NCBI RefSeq assembly: GCF_003014755.1
Contig: NZ_PYAW01000001.1
Span: 930,001 to 994,000 of the forward strand
DNA from: Chitinophaga niastensis
GTDB lineage: Bacteria; Bacteroidota; Bacteroidia; Chitinophagales; Chitinophagaceae
Length of the DNA stretch: 64,000 nucleotides
Direction: 5' to 3'
Of this stretch, positions 41,206 to 50,173 are shown in pieces. Positions within the stretch are counted from its first letter, which is position 1. The number at the start of each line of letters is the position of its first letter. Under the pieces are notes generated by a model that saw only the letters and a list, made by a program, of their open reading frames with translations, was not told the origin of the DNA and searched no databases. The position numbers and the translations under genes were made by a program.

Positions 41206-43128
41206 ATGACAGTTAATGATTTAGTAGAATATAATCAATCTTTGATCGAACAAATTACAACAGAAGAAAATACTGTTGACCGATATGAGTTATTGGATTA
41301 TGTTCTTCCTTTTCTAAATTCCTCACGACTTACAGATTCGGAGAGTTACTCCCCGTCTTTCTTTTCTTTACCTGTTGAGAATACAGAAGTAGATGCATAT
41401 CTGATAAATGAAACAGGAGAGCGGCTTCAGTTATTTTTGACAAATTTGATTCTTACCAAGGGAAATGATAGTTTGTTGATTACCAAGTCTGATTATTATA
41501 AAAATCTGTTTTTAAAATTGAAGAATTTTTCTAAAAAAGCTTTCAATAATAATCTGTCCGCAATTCAGGAAAATGATCCATGTGCGAGTTTAATAAAATC
41601 ATGTGTTAATGAGGATTTTATTGAGCAAATTGATACAATTGAAATGTTTATCATTACAAATGGGATCTCAATTGAACCAAGGGGAAATGAGCCTTCTCTG
41701 AAAGTTTTTCAATTCTCTGAAGAGGCAATAAATGTTAAATACAATTTATCAGGTAAACCCAAAACAAAAAAAATCGATATAAAATTTCAATTAATTGATT
41801 TAAATAAAATTTACAATTATATATATTCTGAAACTCAGGGAGATCCTCTGGTAATCCGCTTTGATAAGCCTCTTAAAGCGCTTAAAGCGGCAAATGAAAA
41901 GCACTACGAATCTTATCTGTCCGTGATACCTGCTGAGGTTTTGGCAAAAATATATAAAAGCAATAGCACAAGATTATTGGAGCGAAATGTGCGGTCCTTC
42001 TTATCATTCAATGTTGTGAATAAGGAAATGAGAAAGACTATTAAGGAAGAGCCAGAGAAATTCATGGCTTTTAATAATGGTTTGACAATAACTGCTACTG
42101 AAATAAAGGGAAAGGAAGTCGGGGGAATGTACCATATAGAAGAATTGACAGATTTTCAAATTGTTAATGGAGGGCAGACTACTGCTTCGATATATTTTTC
42201 CGCAAAAGAAGGATTACCTATATCCGGGGTAAATGTTACAGCAAAGATTAATATAGTTAAGTCCGGGTCTGCTGAAGTTCTTGATGATTTGGTATCTAAG
42301 ATATCCGCTTTCTCCAACTCTCAATCCAGAGTATCGAATGTTGATTTGAATTCCAGGAGCCCATATCTCATTAGGATAAAAAAACTTTCACAAATGATCT
42401 TTACTCCTGCCGGGAATAAGTGGTTTTTTGAAAGGGCACGGGGAGAGTTTATAACCTTGCTGAAGGTAAATGAGAAAGAAAAGAAGAGCAATGAAAATCT
42501 ATATCCAAAGGAAAAGCGACTTACTAAAGAGCAGATTTCAAAGTATTTTGTATCATGGGGTGAAACACCGTTTCTTGTAAGGAAGGGGGGAGAGAAAGTT
42601 TTTAGAGATTTTATGGAGCTGATCAAAAAAGATCGAAACAGAAAAGAATGGGATGCAAGCCAAATGGGAACTACTTTTTATGAGGATTTAATAGCGAAAG
42701 CTATATTATTTAAAGAGTTTGAGAAGATATATGGTTCCGGCGCTAAGGCTATAGGGCAAATTCGCTCTGCTGCAGTTCCCTATGCTTTATCCATTTTGTA
42801 TAAAGCAACAGTGCAAGGCAAAAGTAATAATTTTAATCTTGCCAGGATTTGGAGAGAACAAGAACTGCCTGCTGATTTTAAAGAGTTTTCCAAACAATTG
42901 TTAGTTGTAGCACATGATGCTTGTATAAAATATGCTAAAAGCGATGATAAGTCGGAGTATGCAAAAAAGGAGGAATTGTGGAATGATGTTTCTCTATGCA
43001 AAGAGGTCGCCGCATTCATAAAGGAAAATCGGCAAATAATCATGAAATACTCATTATCCGAAAAAGATATTGAGAGCAGATATATGAACGAAGAAGAGTT
43101 ATTATTGTCCGAGGAGGTAGCAAATTAA
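41206..43128 (+). CDS. AIPR family protein (abortive infection phage resistance)
   Basis: The 640-residue protein matches the AIPR family (PF10592): RLLERNVRSFLSFNVVNKEM, then EKFMAFNNGLTITATEI (286-292 carry FMAFNNG) and the hallmark FQIVNGGQTTASIYFSA (317-330). The family was first seen in lactococcal abortive-infection genes and recurs with Z1, MORC and DUF4420 proteins. Its role is unknown; it could sense infection or act as an effector. The first 250 residues are less conserved. It is the last gene of the coupled operon that starts with vsr. Confidence 0.9.
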   Translation: MTVNDLVEYNQSLIEQITTEENTVDRYELLDYVLPFLNSSRLTDSESYSPSFFSLPVENTEVDAYLINETGERLQLFLTNLILTKGNDSLLITKSDYYKNLFLKLKNFSKKAFNNNLSAIQENDPCASLIKSCVNEDFIEQIDTIEMFIITNGISIEPRGNEPSLKVFQFSEEAINVKYNLSGKPKTKKIDIKFQLIDLNKIYNYIYSETQGDPLVIRFDKPLKALKAANEKHYESYLSVIPAEVLAKIYKSNSTRLLERNVRSFLSFNVVNKEMRKTIKEEPEKFMAFNNGLTITATEIKGKEVGGMYHIEELTDFQIVNGGQTTASIYFSAKEGLPISGVNVTAKINIVKSGSAEVLDDLVSKISAFSNSQSRVSNVDLNSRSPYLIRIKKLSQMIFTPAGNKWFFERARGEFITLLKVNEKEKKSNENLYPKEKRLTKEQISKYFVSWGETPFLVRKGGEKVFRDFMELIKKDRNRKEWDASQMGTTFYEDLIAKAILFKEFEKIYGSGAKAIGQIRSAAVPYALSILYKATVQGKSNNFNLARIWREQELPADFKEFSKQLLVVAHDACIKYAKSDDKSEYAKKEELWNDVSLCKEVAAFIKENRQIIMKYSLSEKDIESRYMNEEELLLSEEVAN

Positions 43129-43264
43129 TGTTGTTAAAATATAATATTATAGGCTATAAAAAAATATAATGGCAGTATGGTTCTCACGTTAACAAACAGT
43201 GGGTTATCCAGCTGCTCTTATTTTGCTAAAGACCCCATCCCAACATTTTTCCTACCTTCCCCTC

Positions 43265-43837
43265 ATGAATCACCTGGCCACCTACATCCAATCCTACTTC
43301 AACATCCCTTCCTCCGACATAGAAAAAATCCAATCTTTTTTCAAGCCGGAGTCCATAAAAAAAGGCGACTACTTCCTTAAAGCGGGGCGCCAATGCAGCA
43401 GGCTTAGCTTCCTCCAGGAAGGGCTGTTAAGGGTTTACACTACTACGGCTACTAAAGACGTAACGCAGTGGATCAGCTCTAAAGGTTATATGATCACTGA
43501 TTTATCCGGACTAATATTTCAGTTGCCATCTACCTGTAATATCCAGGCACTTACGGATTGTGAGTTATATTCTATTGAAAGAGAGGATTACAATGATATA
43601 GGAAAAGTTATTCCGCAGTGGCATTACCTGGAGAAGTTGTTTATCGCGAAGTGCTTCAAAACCCTGGAAGATAGGGTGTTTACGCATTTGGCGATGACGG
43701 CGGAAGAACGATATCAGCAGTTCTTTAATTGGCAACCCGAGTTGTTTAACCAGGTGCCGTTGCAGTACATCGCTTCTATGTTGGGCATGACGGCAGAAAC
43801 ATTGAGCCGGTTGAGGAACAAGAAATTAAATTCTTGA
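43265..43837 (+). CDS. Crp/Fnr-family regulator (cyclic-nucleotide-binding fold)
   Basis: The 190-residue protein starts at the ATG at 43265 (MNHLATYIQSYFNIPSSDIE), the usual start of this Bacteroidota subgroup. A cupin-like cNMP-binding fold covers residues 15-120 (KGDYFLKAGRQCSRLSFLQE, GLLRVYTT), and a C-terminal HTH follows (LQYIASMLGMTAETLSRLRN). The Arg-Ser pair that contacts cAMP in Crp is not seen, so another ligand or none is used. It lies upstream of an SRPBCC gene in the same direction, 60 nt apart, and may regulate it. Confidence 0.88.
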   Translation: MNHLATYIQSYFNIPSSDIEKIQSFFKPESIKKGDYFLKAGRQCSRLSFLQEGLLRVYTTTATKDVTQWISSKGYMITDLSGLIFQLPSTCNIQALTDCELYSIEREDYNDIGKVIPQWHYLEKLFIAKCFKTLEDRVFTHLAMTAEERYQQFFNWQPELFNQVPLQYIASMLGMTAETLSRLRNKKLNS

Positions 43838-43897
43838 TTTATATCAAGTACACGCGTTTGTTTGTGGCGCATCTTTGTATCACAAAACGCAAACAAA

Positions 43898-44332
43898 ATG
43901 AACATCAATCACAACGCACCCGTACAACAGACAAAAGAACTCTTTATTAATGCAGCCCCTGAAAAGGTGTGGAAGATTTTAAGCAACATCAATGGCTGGG
44001 GTATGTGGCTGCCTGAAGTGAAAAAAATTAAAGTAAATGGAGATGTAAAGCCCGGTACCAGCTTCAAATGGACAAACGGCGGCACGGGCATCAGTTCTGT
44101 ACTACACACCGTAAAACCCAATGAATTCATCGGCTGGACAGGCAAAGCTGCCGGTACTTACGCTGTTCATAACTGGATACTGGTAGCACAAAACGGCGGC
44201 ACACTGTTAAGAACAGAAGAAAGTATGCAAGGCTTTGTAGCATTCCTGTTTAAAGGCATGCTTAATAAAATGCTGGTCAACGGTATGAGCGACTGGCTCA
44301 CAAAAATTAAGGATCAGGCAGAGAAAAATTAA
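43898..44332 (+). CDS. SRPBCC family protein (polyketide cyclase/dehydrase-like)
   Basis: The 144-residue protein starts at the ATG at 43898 (MNINHNAPVQQTKELFINAA). It has the START/Bet v 1-like fold: APEKVWKILSNINGWGMWLP (first strand and helix), FKWTNGGTGISSVLHTVKPN in the middle sheet and a long C-terminal helix (KGMLNKMLVNGMSDWLTKIK). Such proteins bind lipophilic ligands in a central cavity; many are annotated as polyketide cyclase 2. The ligand is unknown. A box CATCTTTG (43870-43877) resembles a -7 element. The stop abuts that of the convergent ABC exporter. Confidence 0.85.
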   Translation: MNINHNAPVQQTKELFINAAPEKVWKILSNINGWGMWLPEVKKIKVNGDVKPGTSFKWTNGGTGISSVLHTVKPNEFIGWTGKAAGTYAVHNWILVAQNGGTLLRTEESMQGFVAFLFKGMLNKMLVNGMSDWLTKIKDQAEKN

Positions 44333-46183
44333 TTATTTATATCCCGCTGCCTGCAACTCAAACAATTCCGCATACCTGCCGCGGCGTTGCAACAATTCCT
44401 CATGACTGCCAATTTCTATCAGCTGCCCTTTTTCCAATACCAATATCCTGTTGGCCATGCGTACGGTGGAAAACCGGTGTGATATTAGTACCGCTGTTTT
44501 ATCTTTTGTGAGATCAGCGAAGCGAAGGAAGACATTGTATTCTGCGCGGGCATCGAGTGCGGAGGTGGGCTCATCTAATATCAGCAGCTGCGCATCTTTC
44601 ATGTAGGCACGCGCCAGTGCTATCTTTTGCCACTCACCACCTGATAGCTCTACACCCTGGTTAAAGCGGCGACCAAGCATTTGCTCATAGCCCATCGGCA
44701 GTTTTTCTATCAAAGGATAAGCAAGACTTTGGTGCGCAGCATCATCAATGAGGGCGCGATTTTCACTTTGAGCAATATTGCCTACAGCAATGTTTTGTGA
44801 TACCGTCATCTGGTAGCGCTGATAATCCTGGAATATAACGCCCACCTGGGTACGAAGTTCTATTAAATCGTATTCTTTCAGGTCAAAACCGTCCAGCAAA
44901 ATCCGTCCTTCTACTGGTTCATATAAACGTGCGAGCAGCTTTACCAGTGTGGTTTTGCCGGCACCGTTTTCTCCTACCAGCGCCAGCTTTTCGCCGGCGT
45001 TTAAGGTGAAACTAAGATGACGGATGGCCCATTTTTCGGAATTAATATATTTAAAGCCCACTCCTTCAAAGGTAAATCCATGCTGTATAGGTTTGGGAAA
45101 CGGCCGTGGATGCAATGGTGTAACCATCTTGGGCTTAATCTCAAAATAGTCAAACATGTCGCGCAGGTACATTGCGCCTTGTGTAACACTGGAAAAGCGG
45201 ATCAGGATACCCTGAAAGGTAGTCCGTAGCTGCCGGAAGGAACCTGCCAGGAAAGTGAGGTCACCAAGGGATAGGCGCCCGTTAACTGTTTGCAGAATGA
45301 TGATGACATAGGCGGAATAATAGCCGGCACTTCCAATTACGGCAAAGAGTGTTCCCCACACCGAGTGACGCACTTCCAGGTTTTTTTTATCTGTATAAAA
45401 CTTATCAGATATCACCCGGAAACGATTGATCAAAAAATTAGAGAGATCAAATACTTTTACCTCTTTGGCAGTTTCATCGCTGGCGCCGAGGAAGCGGATA
45501 TAATCCAGTTCACGACGATCAGATGTTTGCCCCCAGGCGAGTTTATAGGTCAAGTCGTTGAAGTGCGATTCGTTCAGGAAAGCCGGTATTACGGCCAGCA
45601 GCAATAACAATATCAGCCAGGGATTAAACAATACTAAGCCCGCCGCCAGGAAGCCGATGGTAATAATATCCTGCACCTGGCTCAGCACTTGTGCCAATAG
45701 TATGGTTCTGCCGGTAGTTTGCTGCCGTGCGCGTTCCAGCTTATCGTAAAATTCGGAATCCTCAAATTGATCCAGGTCCAGTACAGCCGCATGTTCCATG
45801 ATCTTTATGGAAGTATGTTTTCCAAAGAGGTCGCCCAATAAGCTATCCAGCAGGGAAATCACCCGGCTAAGGGCATCGGATAATATAGCCAGCCCAAATT
45901 CAAGGGCTACCAGTTGCCATAAATAAGAAGAAGAGTGCTGTGTGCTATCTTTACTCAGGTGTACTACCTGGTCTATAATCAACTTACCTACATATAACAA
46001 AGACAATGGCATGGCAGATTGCGCAATACGTAATACTGTATTGGCAATCGTAAGACCCGGGCTTGTTTGCCATACCATCCTGAAAAACGCCGGCAGGTTA
46101 CGGAGGGCTGCCAGTCGCTCCTGGAAGGTTAATTTATCGTCTATTCCCTGGCGTTTCTTTCGAGGGTTACCTAATGAGCTCAT
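44333..46183 (-). CDS. ABC transporter, fused permease and ATPase
   Basis: The 616-residue exporter half has about six membrane helices (residues 35-330) and an ATPase domain with Walker A GENGAGKTTLVKLL (about 405), Q-loop VIFQDYQRYQMTVSQN, signature LSGGEWQKIALARAYM (about 510) and Walker B LLILDEPTSALDAR, then LISHRF. It probably works as a homodimer exporting a lipid, peptide or drug; no C39 peptidase is attached. No partner gene is present. Its stop abuts the SRPBCC gene stop on the other strand. Confidence 0.92.
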   Translation of the reverse strand: MSSLGNPRKKRQGIDDKLTFQERLAALRNLPAFFRMVWQTSPGLTIANTVLRIAQSAMPLSLLYVGKLIIDQVVHLSKDSTQHSSSYLWQLVALEFGLAILSDALSRVISLLDSLLGDLFGKHTSIKIMEHAAVLDLDQFEDSEFYDKLERARQQTTGRTILLAQVLSQVQDIITIGFLAAGLVLFNPWLILLLLLAVIPAFLNESHFNDLTYKLAWGQTSDRRELDYIRFLGASDETAKEVKVFDLSNFLINRFRVISDKFYTDKKNLEVRHSVWGTLFAVIGSAGYYSAYVIIILQTVNGRLSLGDLTFLAGSFRQLRTTFQGILIRFSSVTQGAMYLRDMFDYFEIKPKMVTPLHPRPFPKPIQHGFTFEGVGFKYINSEKWAIRHLSFTLNAGEKLALVGENGAGKTTLVKLLARLYEPVEGRILLDGFDLKEYDLIELRTQVGVIFQDYQRYQMTVSQNIAVGNIAQSENRALIDDAAHQSLAYPLIEKLPMGYEQMLGRRFNQGVELSGGEWQKIALARAYMKDAQLLILDEPTSALDARAEYNVFLRFADLTKDKTAVLISHRFSTVRMANRILVLEKGQLIEIGSHEELLQRRGRYAELFELQAAGYK

Positions 46184-46296
46184 GCAGGTAATTTACGTCG
46201 AAAATGATAATCTCCCTATCGTCTTCCTATTTTTATGTTACCTGACTATGATGACAATTATATAAATTTGAGGATAAGTGAATAAATCGGGATGCT

Positions 46297-46404
46297 ATGT
46301 TATTATTTGTTGTGATTGCTTTAAGTTTGATATGCCTGGTTGTTGCAGGCGCTATAATGGCTATTAACAGCCATTCAAAACAATGGTCTGCTTCACAAGA
46401 CTAA
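46297..46404 (+). CDS. Possible 35-residue single-pass membrane peptide
   Basis: The ATG at 46297 opens a frame of 35 codons: MLLFVVIALSLICLVVAGAI, then MAINSHSKQWSASQD and TAA. The N-terminal two thirds is one hydrophobic helix with a short polar tail. It stands alone in the 319-nt gap between the ABC exporter and the GT87-like gene, which otherwise shows nothing. No clear ribosome-binding site is visible, which is normal in this phylum. Expression is unproven; the clean helix-plus-tail composition is the only support. Confidence 0.4.
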   Translation: MLLFVVIALSLICLVVAGAIMAINSHSKQWSASQD

Positions 46405-46502
46405 ATAACCCCTAATAAATTATTGGTATAATAGGGGGAACTGCCACTGAGTTGCGTTATATCTGCATATTGTGGCTTTTAACCTGGAAGTAATCTATTG
46501 AT

Positions 46503-47714
46503 ATGCGCGAAAAAAGGAATGTGCTGACTTATCTGGCAGAAAAAGAATGGCTGATCATCAGTTTATGGTTTGGCTTGGCTTTTCTGGGCGCTATCGTTGA
46601 GAGTTCCAGGGGTAACATCAATAATTTTCTCATCTTTAAGAATGTATTCTTTCATGTGCTGCATCAGCAGCAGCTATATATACATTATCCGGCAGAATAC
46701 TATGATGTAAACCTGTATGGGCCCGTGTTTAGTTTTATGATAGCCCCTTTTGCAGGATTTGAAAATCATCTGGGTGCTATGCTTTGGGCACTCTCCGGCG
46801 CTGCGGCCTTGTTTTACGCCATCCGGCAATTGCCACTCACCCGCATACAACAAAATATTATCCTCTTGCTCTGCTCTCAGGAATTGATGGGCGCCAGTGG
46901 CTGGTTTCAGCTGAATCAGTTTGTAGGAGCTTTCATTATACTCACCTTTACCGCCACTATTAAGGGAAAAGACCTCTGGGCGGCATTCTTTATTGTGCTG
47001 GGTACGCTTACCAAATTTTATGGTATAGTAGGACTGGCCTTTTTCTTTTTCAGCCCTAATCCAAGACGCTTTATAGCAGGACTATTTTTATGGGGCGGCG
47101 TGCTGTTTGCCCTGCCAATGATCATCTCCTCTCCTCAGTATATTATTAATTGCTATTATGAGTGGTTTGCCGCTATTGTTCATAAGAATGAGCTGAACGT
47201 AGGCGTTAATACATTATTCCAGGATATTTCTGCCGGAGGCCTGATCAAAAGGATATTTCATATCCCCTGGTTAAGCAATACTGCTGTGCTGATTCCTGCT
47301 TTCCTGTTGTTCCTGTTACAATATTCCAGGCTGGAATTTCGCTACAACTCGCGTTACCGCTTATATATCCTGTGTTCTACGCTCATGTTCCCTGTGCTTT
47401 TTAGCACCAGTTCTGAGTCGCCTACCTACATCATCGCCATTCCGGCTATTTGTATCTGGTATGTGATGCAGCCCGCTACGAAGTGGAATAATATATTTAT
47501 CTTTTTCTCCATATTGCTGGTTAGTTTCTCTCATTCAGACGTTGTAACGCCTTGGGTAAGAACAAACCTGGCAGTGCCATACGCCCTGAAAGCCTTACCC
47601 TGTTTGGTATTATGGTTGATGATTGCGTACGATATCTTCACAAAGAAATTTTTGTTACAGAAAGCGAAGCCTATTGCGCCTATACCAAGTCTCCAAACTG
47701 TTAGCCATTTATAA
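46503..47714 (+). CDS. Polytopic membrane glycosyltransferase (GT87/DUF2029-like)
   Basis: The 403-residue protein has about ten membrane helices. An early loop carries LYIHYPAEYYDVNLYGPVFS, the kind of Asp/Tyr-Pro loop found in GT87 polyprenyl-phosphate-mannose-dependent mannosyltransferases (typical LYxxYPPxxxYxYPP). GTLTKFYGIVGLAFF marks the helix with the conserved Lys. These enzymes use lipid-linked sugars on the outer face of the inner membrane. It ends 61 nt before a GH92 mannosidase; both concern mannose-type glycans, but co-function is inference. The family assignment rests on topology and these short motifs. Confidence 0.75.
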   Translation: MREKRNVLTYLAEKEWLIISLWFGLAFLGAIVESSRGNINNFLIFKNVFFHVLHQQQLYIHYPAEYYDVNLYGPVFSFMIAPFAGFENHLGAMLWALSGAAALFYAIRQLPLTRIQQNIILLLCSQELMGASGWFQLNQFVGAFIILTFTATIKGKDLWAAFFIVLGTLTKFYGIVGLAFFFFSPNPRRFIAGLFLWGGVLFALPMIISSPQYIINCYYEWFAAIVHKNELNVGVNTLFQDISAGGLIKRIFHIPWLSNTAVLIPAFLLFLLQYSRLEFRYNSRYRLYILCSTLMFPVLFSTSSESPTYIIAIPAICIWYVMQPATKWNNIFIFFSILLVSFSHSDVVTPWVRTNLAVPYALKALPCLVLWLMIAYDIFTKKFLLQKAKPIAPIPSLQTVSHL

Positions 47715-47775
47715 AAAATAGCCAAAAAAGTAATAATCAGACCGTAAATTGCCAGATTATTAAAGGTTTTTGATT

Positions 47776-50064
47776 ATGAAATCGGGATTCAAGATTGGCA
47801 GCGCATTCGCGTTATCTGCTGTGATGTTTAATAGCATCCAGGCAGATGCTCAAACAAAGGGGCCGGCAGCATCAGGCTTTGTGGAAAGTAAATCAGTAGC
47901 TTCTGTAGATCCGTATATAGGCTCTGGTGGCCACGGACACGTATTTTTAGGCGCCAGCGTTCCTTACGGCGCTGTGCAGGTAGGTCCTACTAATATTGTG
48001 AAAGGTTGGGACTGGTGCTCAGGCTATCATTACTCAGACAGCGTTGTCATCGGCTTCTCGCAGATGCACCTGAGTGGTACTGGTATCGGTGATCTGGGTG
48101 ATGTACTCATGATGCCCTACACCGGCAAAGTAAGAACCAACAGAGGCACACAGGAAAATCCTACCTCCGGTTATGGCTCCCATTATTCCCATGCACGTGA
48201 AAAGGCCCGTCCGGGTTACTATTCCGTTCAGCTGGATGACTACAACATTAAAGTAGAACTCACTGCCTCCGAAAGAGTAGCTTTTCATAAATACACATTT
48301 CCTAAAGATCAACCATCCAACATCATCATCGACCTGAAAGAAGGTATTGGCTGGGATGCGCCTGTAGAAACATTTATCCGTCAGGTAGATGAATATACGC
48401 TTGAGGGCTACCGCTATTCCAAAGGCTGGGCCGAAGATCAACGGCTTTGGTTTGCTATCAAATCCTCTGTACCCGTAAAACAATTTATGGTGTTTGAAGG
48501 AGATGAGAAGAAAGACGGAAAATCTCTGAAAGCAAAAGAAGTAAAAGGTGTTATCTCCTTTGCTAAATCACCCGGACAGGTAATGCTGAAAGTAGGTGTA
48601 TCACCTGTTAGCAGCGAAAATGCACTCGCTAATATCAATGCAGAAATACCAGGATGGGATTTTGCTAAAACTGTCAATAGCGCCAATGCTAAATGGGATA
48701 AGGAATTATCTAAAGTAAACATTGAAACAAAGGATGCTGCTGCACGTCGTGTATTCTACACAGCTATGTATCACACCATGATTGATCCGGCATTGTTCAA
48801 CGATCATGATGGCAGCTACCGTGGCACCGATAAAAAAGTATATTCTAATCCGGGCTTCGATAACTACTCTGTTTTCTCGCTGTGGGATATTTATCGTTCC
48901 TGCGCACCATTGAGCACTATCCTGCATCCTGAAAAAGTGAACAGCTTTGTGAACTCAATGATCACCATCTACAAGCAACAGGGTAAATTGCCTATCTGGC
49001 CGCTGATGGGAAGCGAAACTAACTGTATGGTGGGCTACCACGCAGTACCTACCATTGTAGATGCTTACCTGAAAGGCTTTTCCGGCTTCAATGCAGAAGA
49101 TGCATTTGCTGCTATGAAAGCTTCTTCTATGCGTGATGACCTCGGCGTGAAATACGTAAAGGAAAGAGGATATATTCCGGCGGATAAAGAATATGAATCT
49201 GTTTCCAAGGCGATGGAATATGCGATCGATGATTGGTGTATTGCAGCCATGGCAAAGAAAATGGGCAAGCAGGAAGATTACGAATACTATAAAAAACGCG
49301 CCGGCTACTACAAAAACTATTTTGATAGCACCATCAAATTTGTACGTCCACGTATGAGTGATGGCAGATTCAAAACACCATACGATCCATTCAACGCTAT
49401 CCACGAGAAAGGCGACTTCACCGAAGGTAACGGTTGGCAGTACACCTGGCTGGTACCACAGGACGTAGAAGGTCTGATCAGTCTTATGGGAGGCGATGAT
49501 GCCTTTACCCATAAGCTCGACAGCCTGTTCACCGCCAAAGGTGATATGGGTTCGCAAGCTTCCGATGATATCTCCGGATTGATAGGTATGTATGCCCACG
49601 GTAATGAGCCCAGTCATCACGTTACTTACATGTACGCTTTTGCCGGTAATCAATGGAAAACTGCTGAAAAGGTAAGACAGGTAATGAAAGAATTTTATTT
49701 CGATAAACCTGAAGGTCTTGCTGGTAACGAAGATTGCGGTGCAATGTCATCCTGGTATGTGTTTTCCGCTATGGGCTTCTACCCTGAAAACCCCGCCAGT
49801 GGTGTATATGTATTAGGTAGCCCGCTGTTTGATAAAACAACAGTGAAAGTTCCTGGTGGCAAAACCTTTACAGTACAAGCTATCGGCAACAGTGCCGAAA
49901 ACATCTATATCCAAAGTATCGTGCTTAATGGAAAGCCTTACAGCAAAAGCTTTATCACGCATAAGGATGTTGTGAAAGGTGGTACTATGGTGATTAAGAT
50001 GGGCAACAAACCTAATTATAACTTTGGTAAACTGTTAGCAGACAGACCTAAGAATATATTATAA
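47776..50064 (+). CDS. GH92 family exo-alpha-mannosidase
   Basis: The 762-residue protein starts at the ATG at 47776 (a TTG lies two codons upstream), with signal peptide MKSGFKIGSAFALSAVMFNS and cleavage near ADAQTK. The GH92 N-domain shows VDPYIGSGGHGHVFLGASVP, GWDWCSGYHYSD and FSQMHLSGTGIGDLGDV. The catalytic (alpha/alpha)6 domain has WDIYRSCAPL, SETNCMVGYHAVPTIVDAYL, GNGWQYTWLVPQDV, HGNEPSHHVTYMYAF with probable general acid Glu611, and NEDCGAMSSWYVFSAMGFYP. GH92 enzymes are calcium-dependent and trim alpha-mannose from N-glycans or yeast mannan. It is exported, probably to the periplasm. An 8-bp dyad (47731-47762) lies just upstream. The product end is followed by a large palindrome. Confidence 0.95.
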   Translation: MKSGFKIGSAFALSAVMFNSIQADAQTKGPAASGFVESKSVASVDPYIGSGGHGHVFLGASVPYGAVQVGPTNIVKGWDWCSGYHYSDSVVIGFSQMHLSGTGIGDLGDVLMMPYTGKVRTNRGTQENPTSGYGSHYSHAREKARPGYYSVQLDDYNIKVELTASERVAFHKYTFPKDQPSNIIIDLKEGIGWDAPVETFIRQVDEYTLEGYRYSKGWAEDQRLWFAIKSSVPVKQFMVFEGDEKKDGKSLKAKEVKGVISFAKSPGQVMLKVGVSPVSSENALANINAEIPGWDFAKTVNSANAKWDKELSKVNIETKDAAARRVFYTAMYHTMIDPALFNDHDGSYRGTDKKVYSNPGFDNYSVFSLWDIYRSCAPLSTILHPEKVNSFVNSMITIYKQQGKLPIWPLMGSETNCMVGYHAVPTIVDAYLKGFSGFNAEDAFAAMKASSMRDDLGVKYVKERGYIPADKEYESVSKAMEYAIDDWCIAAMAKKMGKQEDYEYYKKRAGYYKNYFDSTIKFVRPRMSDGRFKTPYDPFNAIHEKGDFTEGNGWQYTWLVPQDVEGLISLMGGDDAFTHKLDSLFTAKGDMGSQASDDISGLIGMYAHGNEPSHHVTYMYAFAGNQWKTAEKVRQVMKEFYFDKPEGLAGNEDCGAMSSWYVFSAMGFYPENPASGVYVLGSPLFDKTTVKVPGGKTFTVQAIGNSAENIYIQSIVLNGKPYSKSFITHKDVVKGGTMVIKMGNKPNYNFGKLLADRPKNIL

Positions 50065-50071
50065 ATGTCTG

Positions 50072-50173
50072 AACTGTGATTTTTGTGATTAATATGATTA
50101 TCCTGATGAGCGGAGATATTCGCGGATATCATCGCTCATCAGGATAATCATATTAATCACAAAAATCACAGTT
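50072..50173. repeat. Solo 41-bp perfect inverted repeat (MITE/REP-like)
   Basis: Arms 50072-50112 and 50133-50173 are exact reverse complements over 41 bp, with a 20-nt centre. The arm begins AACTGTGATTTTTGTGATTA and ends ATTATCCTGATGAGCG. It contains 9-bp units TGATTnnnn repeated 3.5 times, and is the same family as the ends of the GxxExxY cassette at 52306-52958. It fills the whole gap between two convergent genes and touches the stop codon of the next one, so it may also act as a two-way terminator. Confidence 0.9.

Noticed and set aside
48034..49653. Minus-strand open frames up to 232 codons opposite GH92
   Set aside because: GH92 motifs cover the whole plus strand; the antisense frames read as low-complexity and lack any family feature.
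50072..50173. Plain intrinsic terminator
   Set aside because: A 41-bp perfect stem with internal 9-bp periodicity and homologous copies at 52306 and 52958 goes far beyond a terminator, although it may stop transcription as well.
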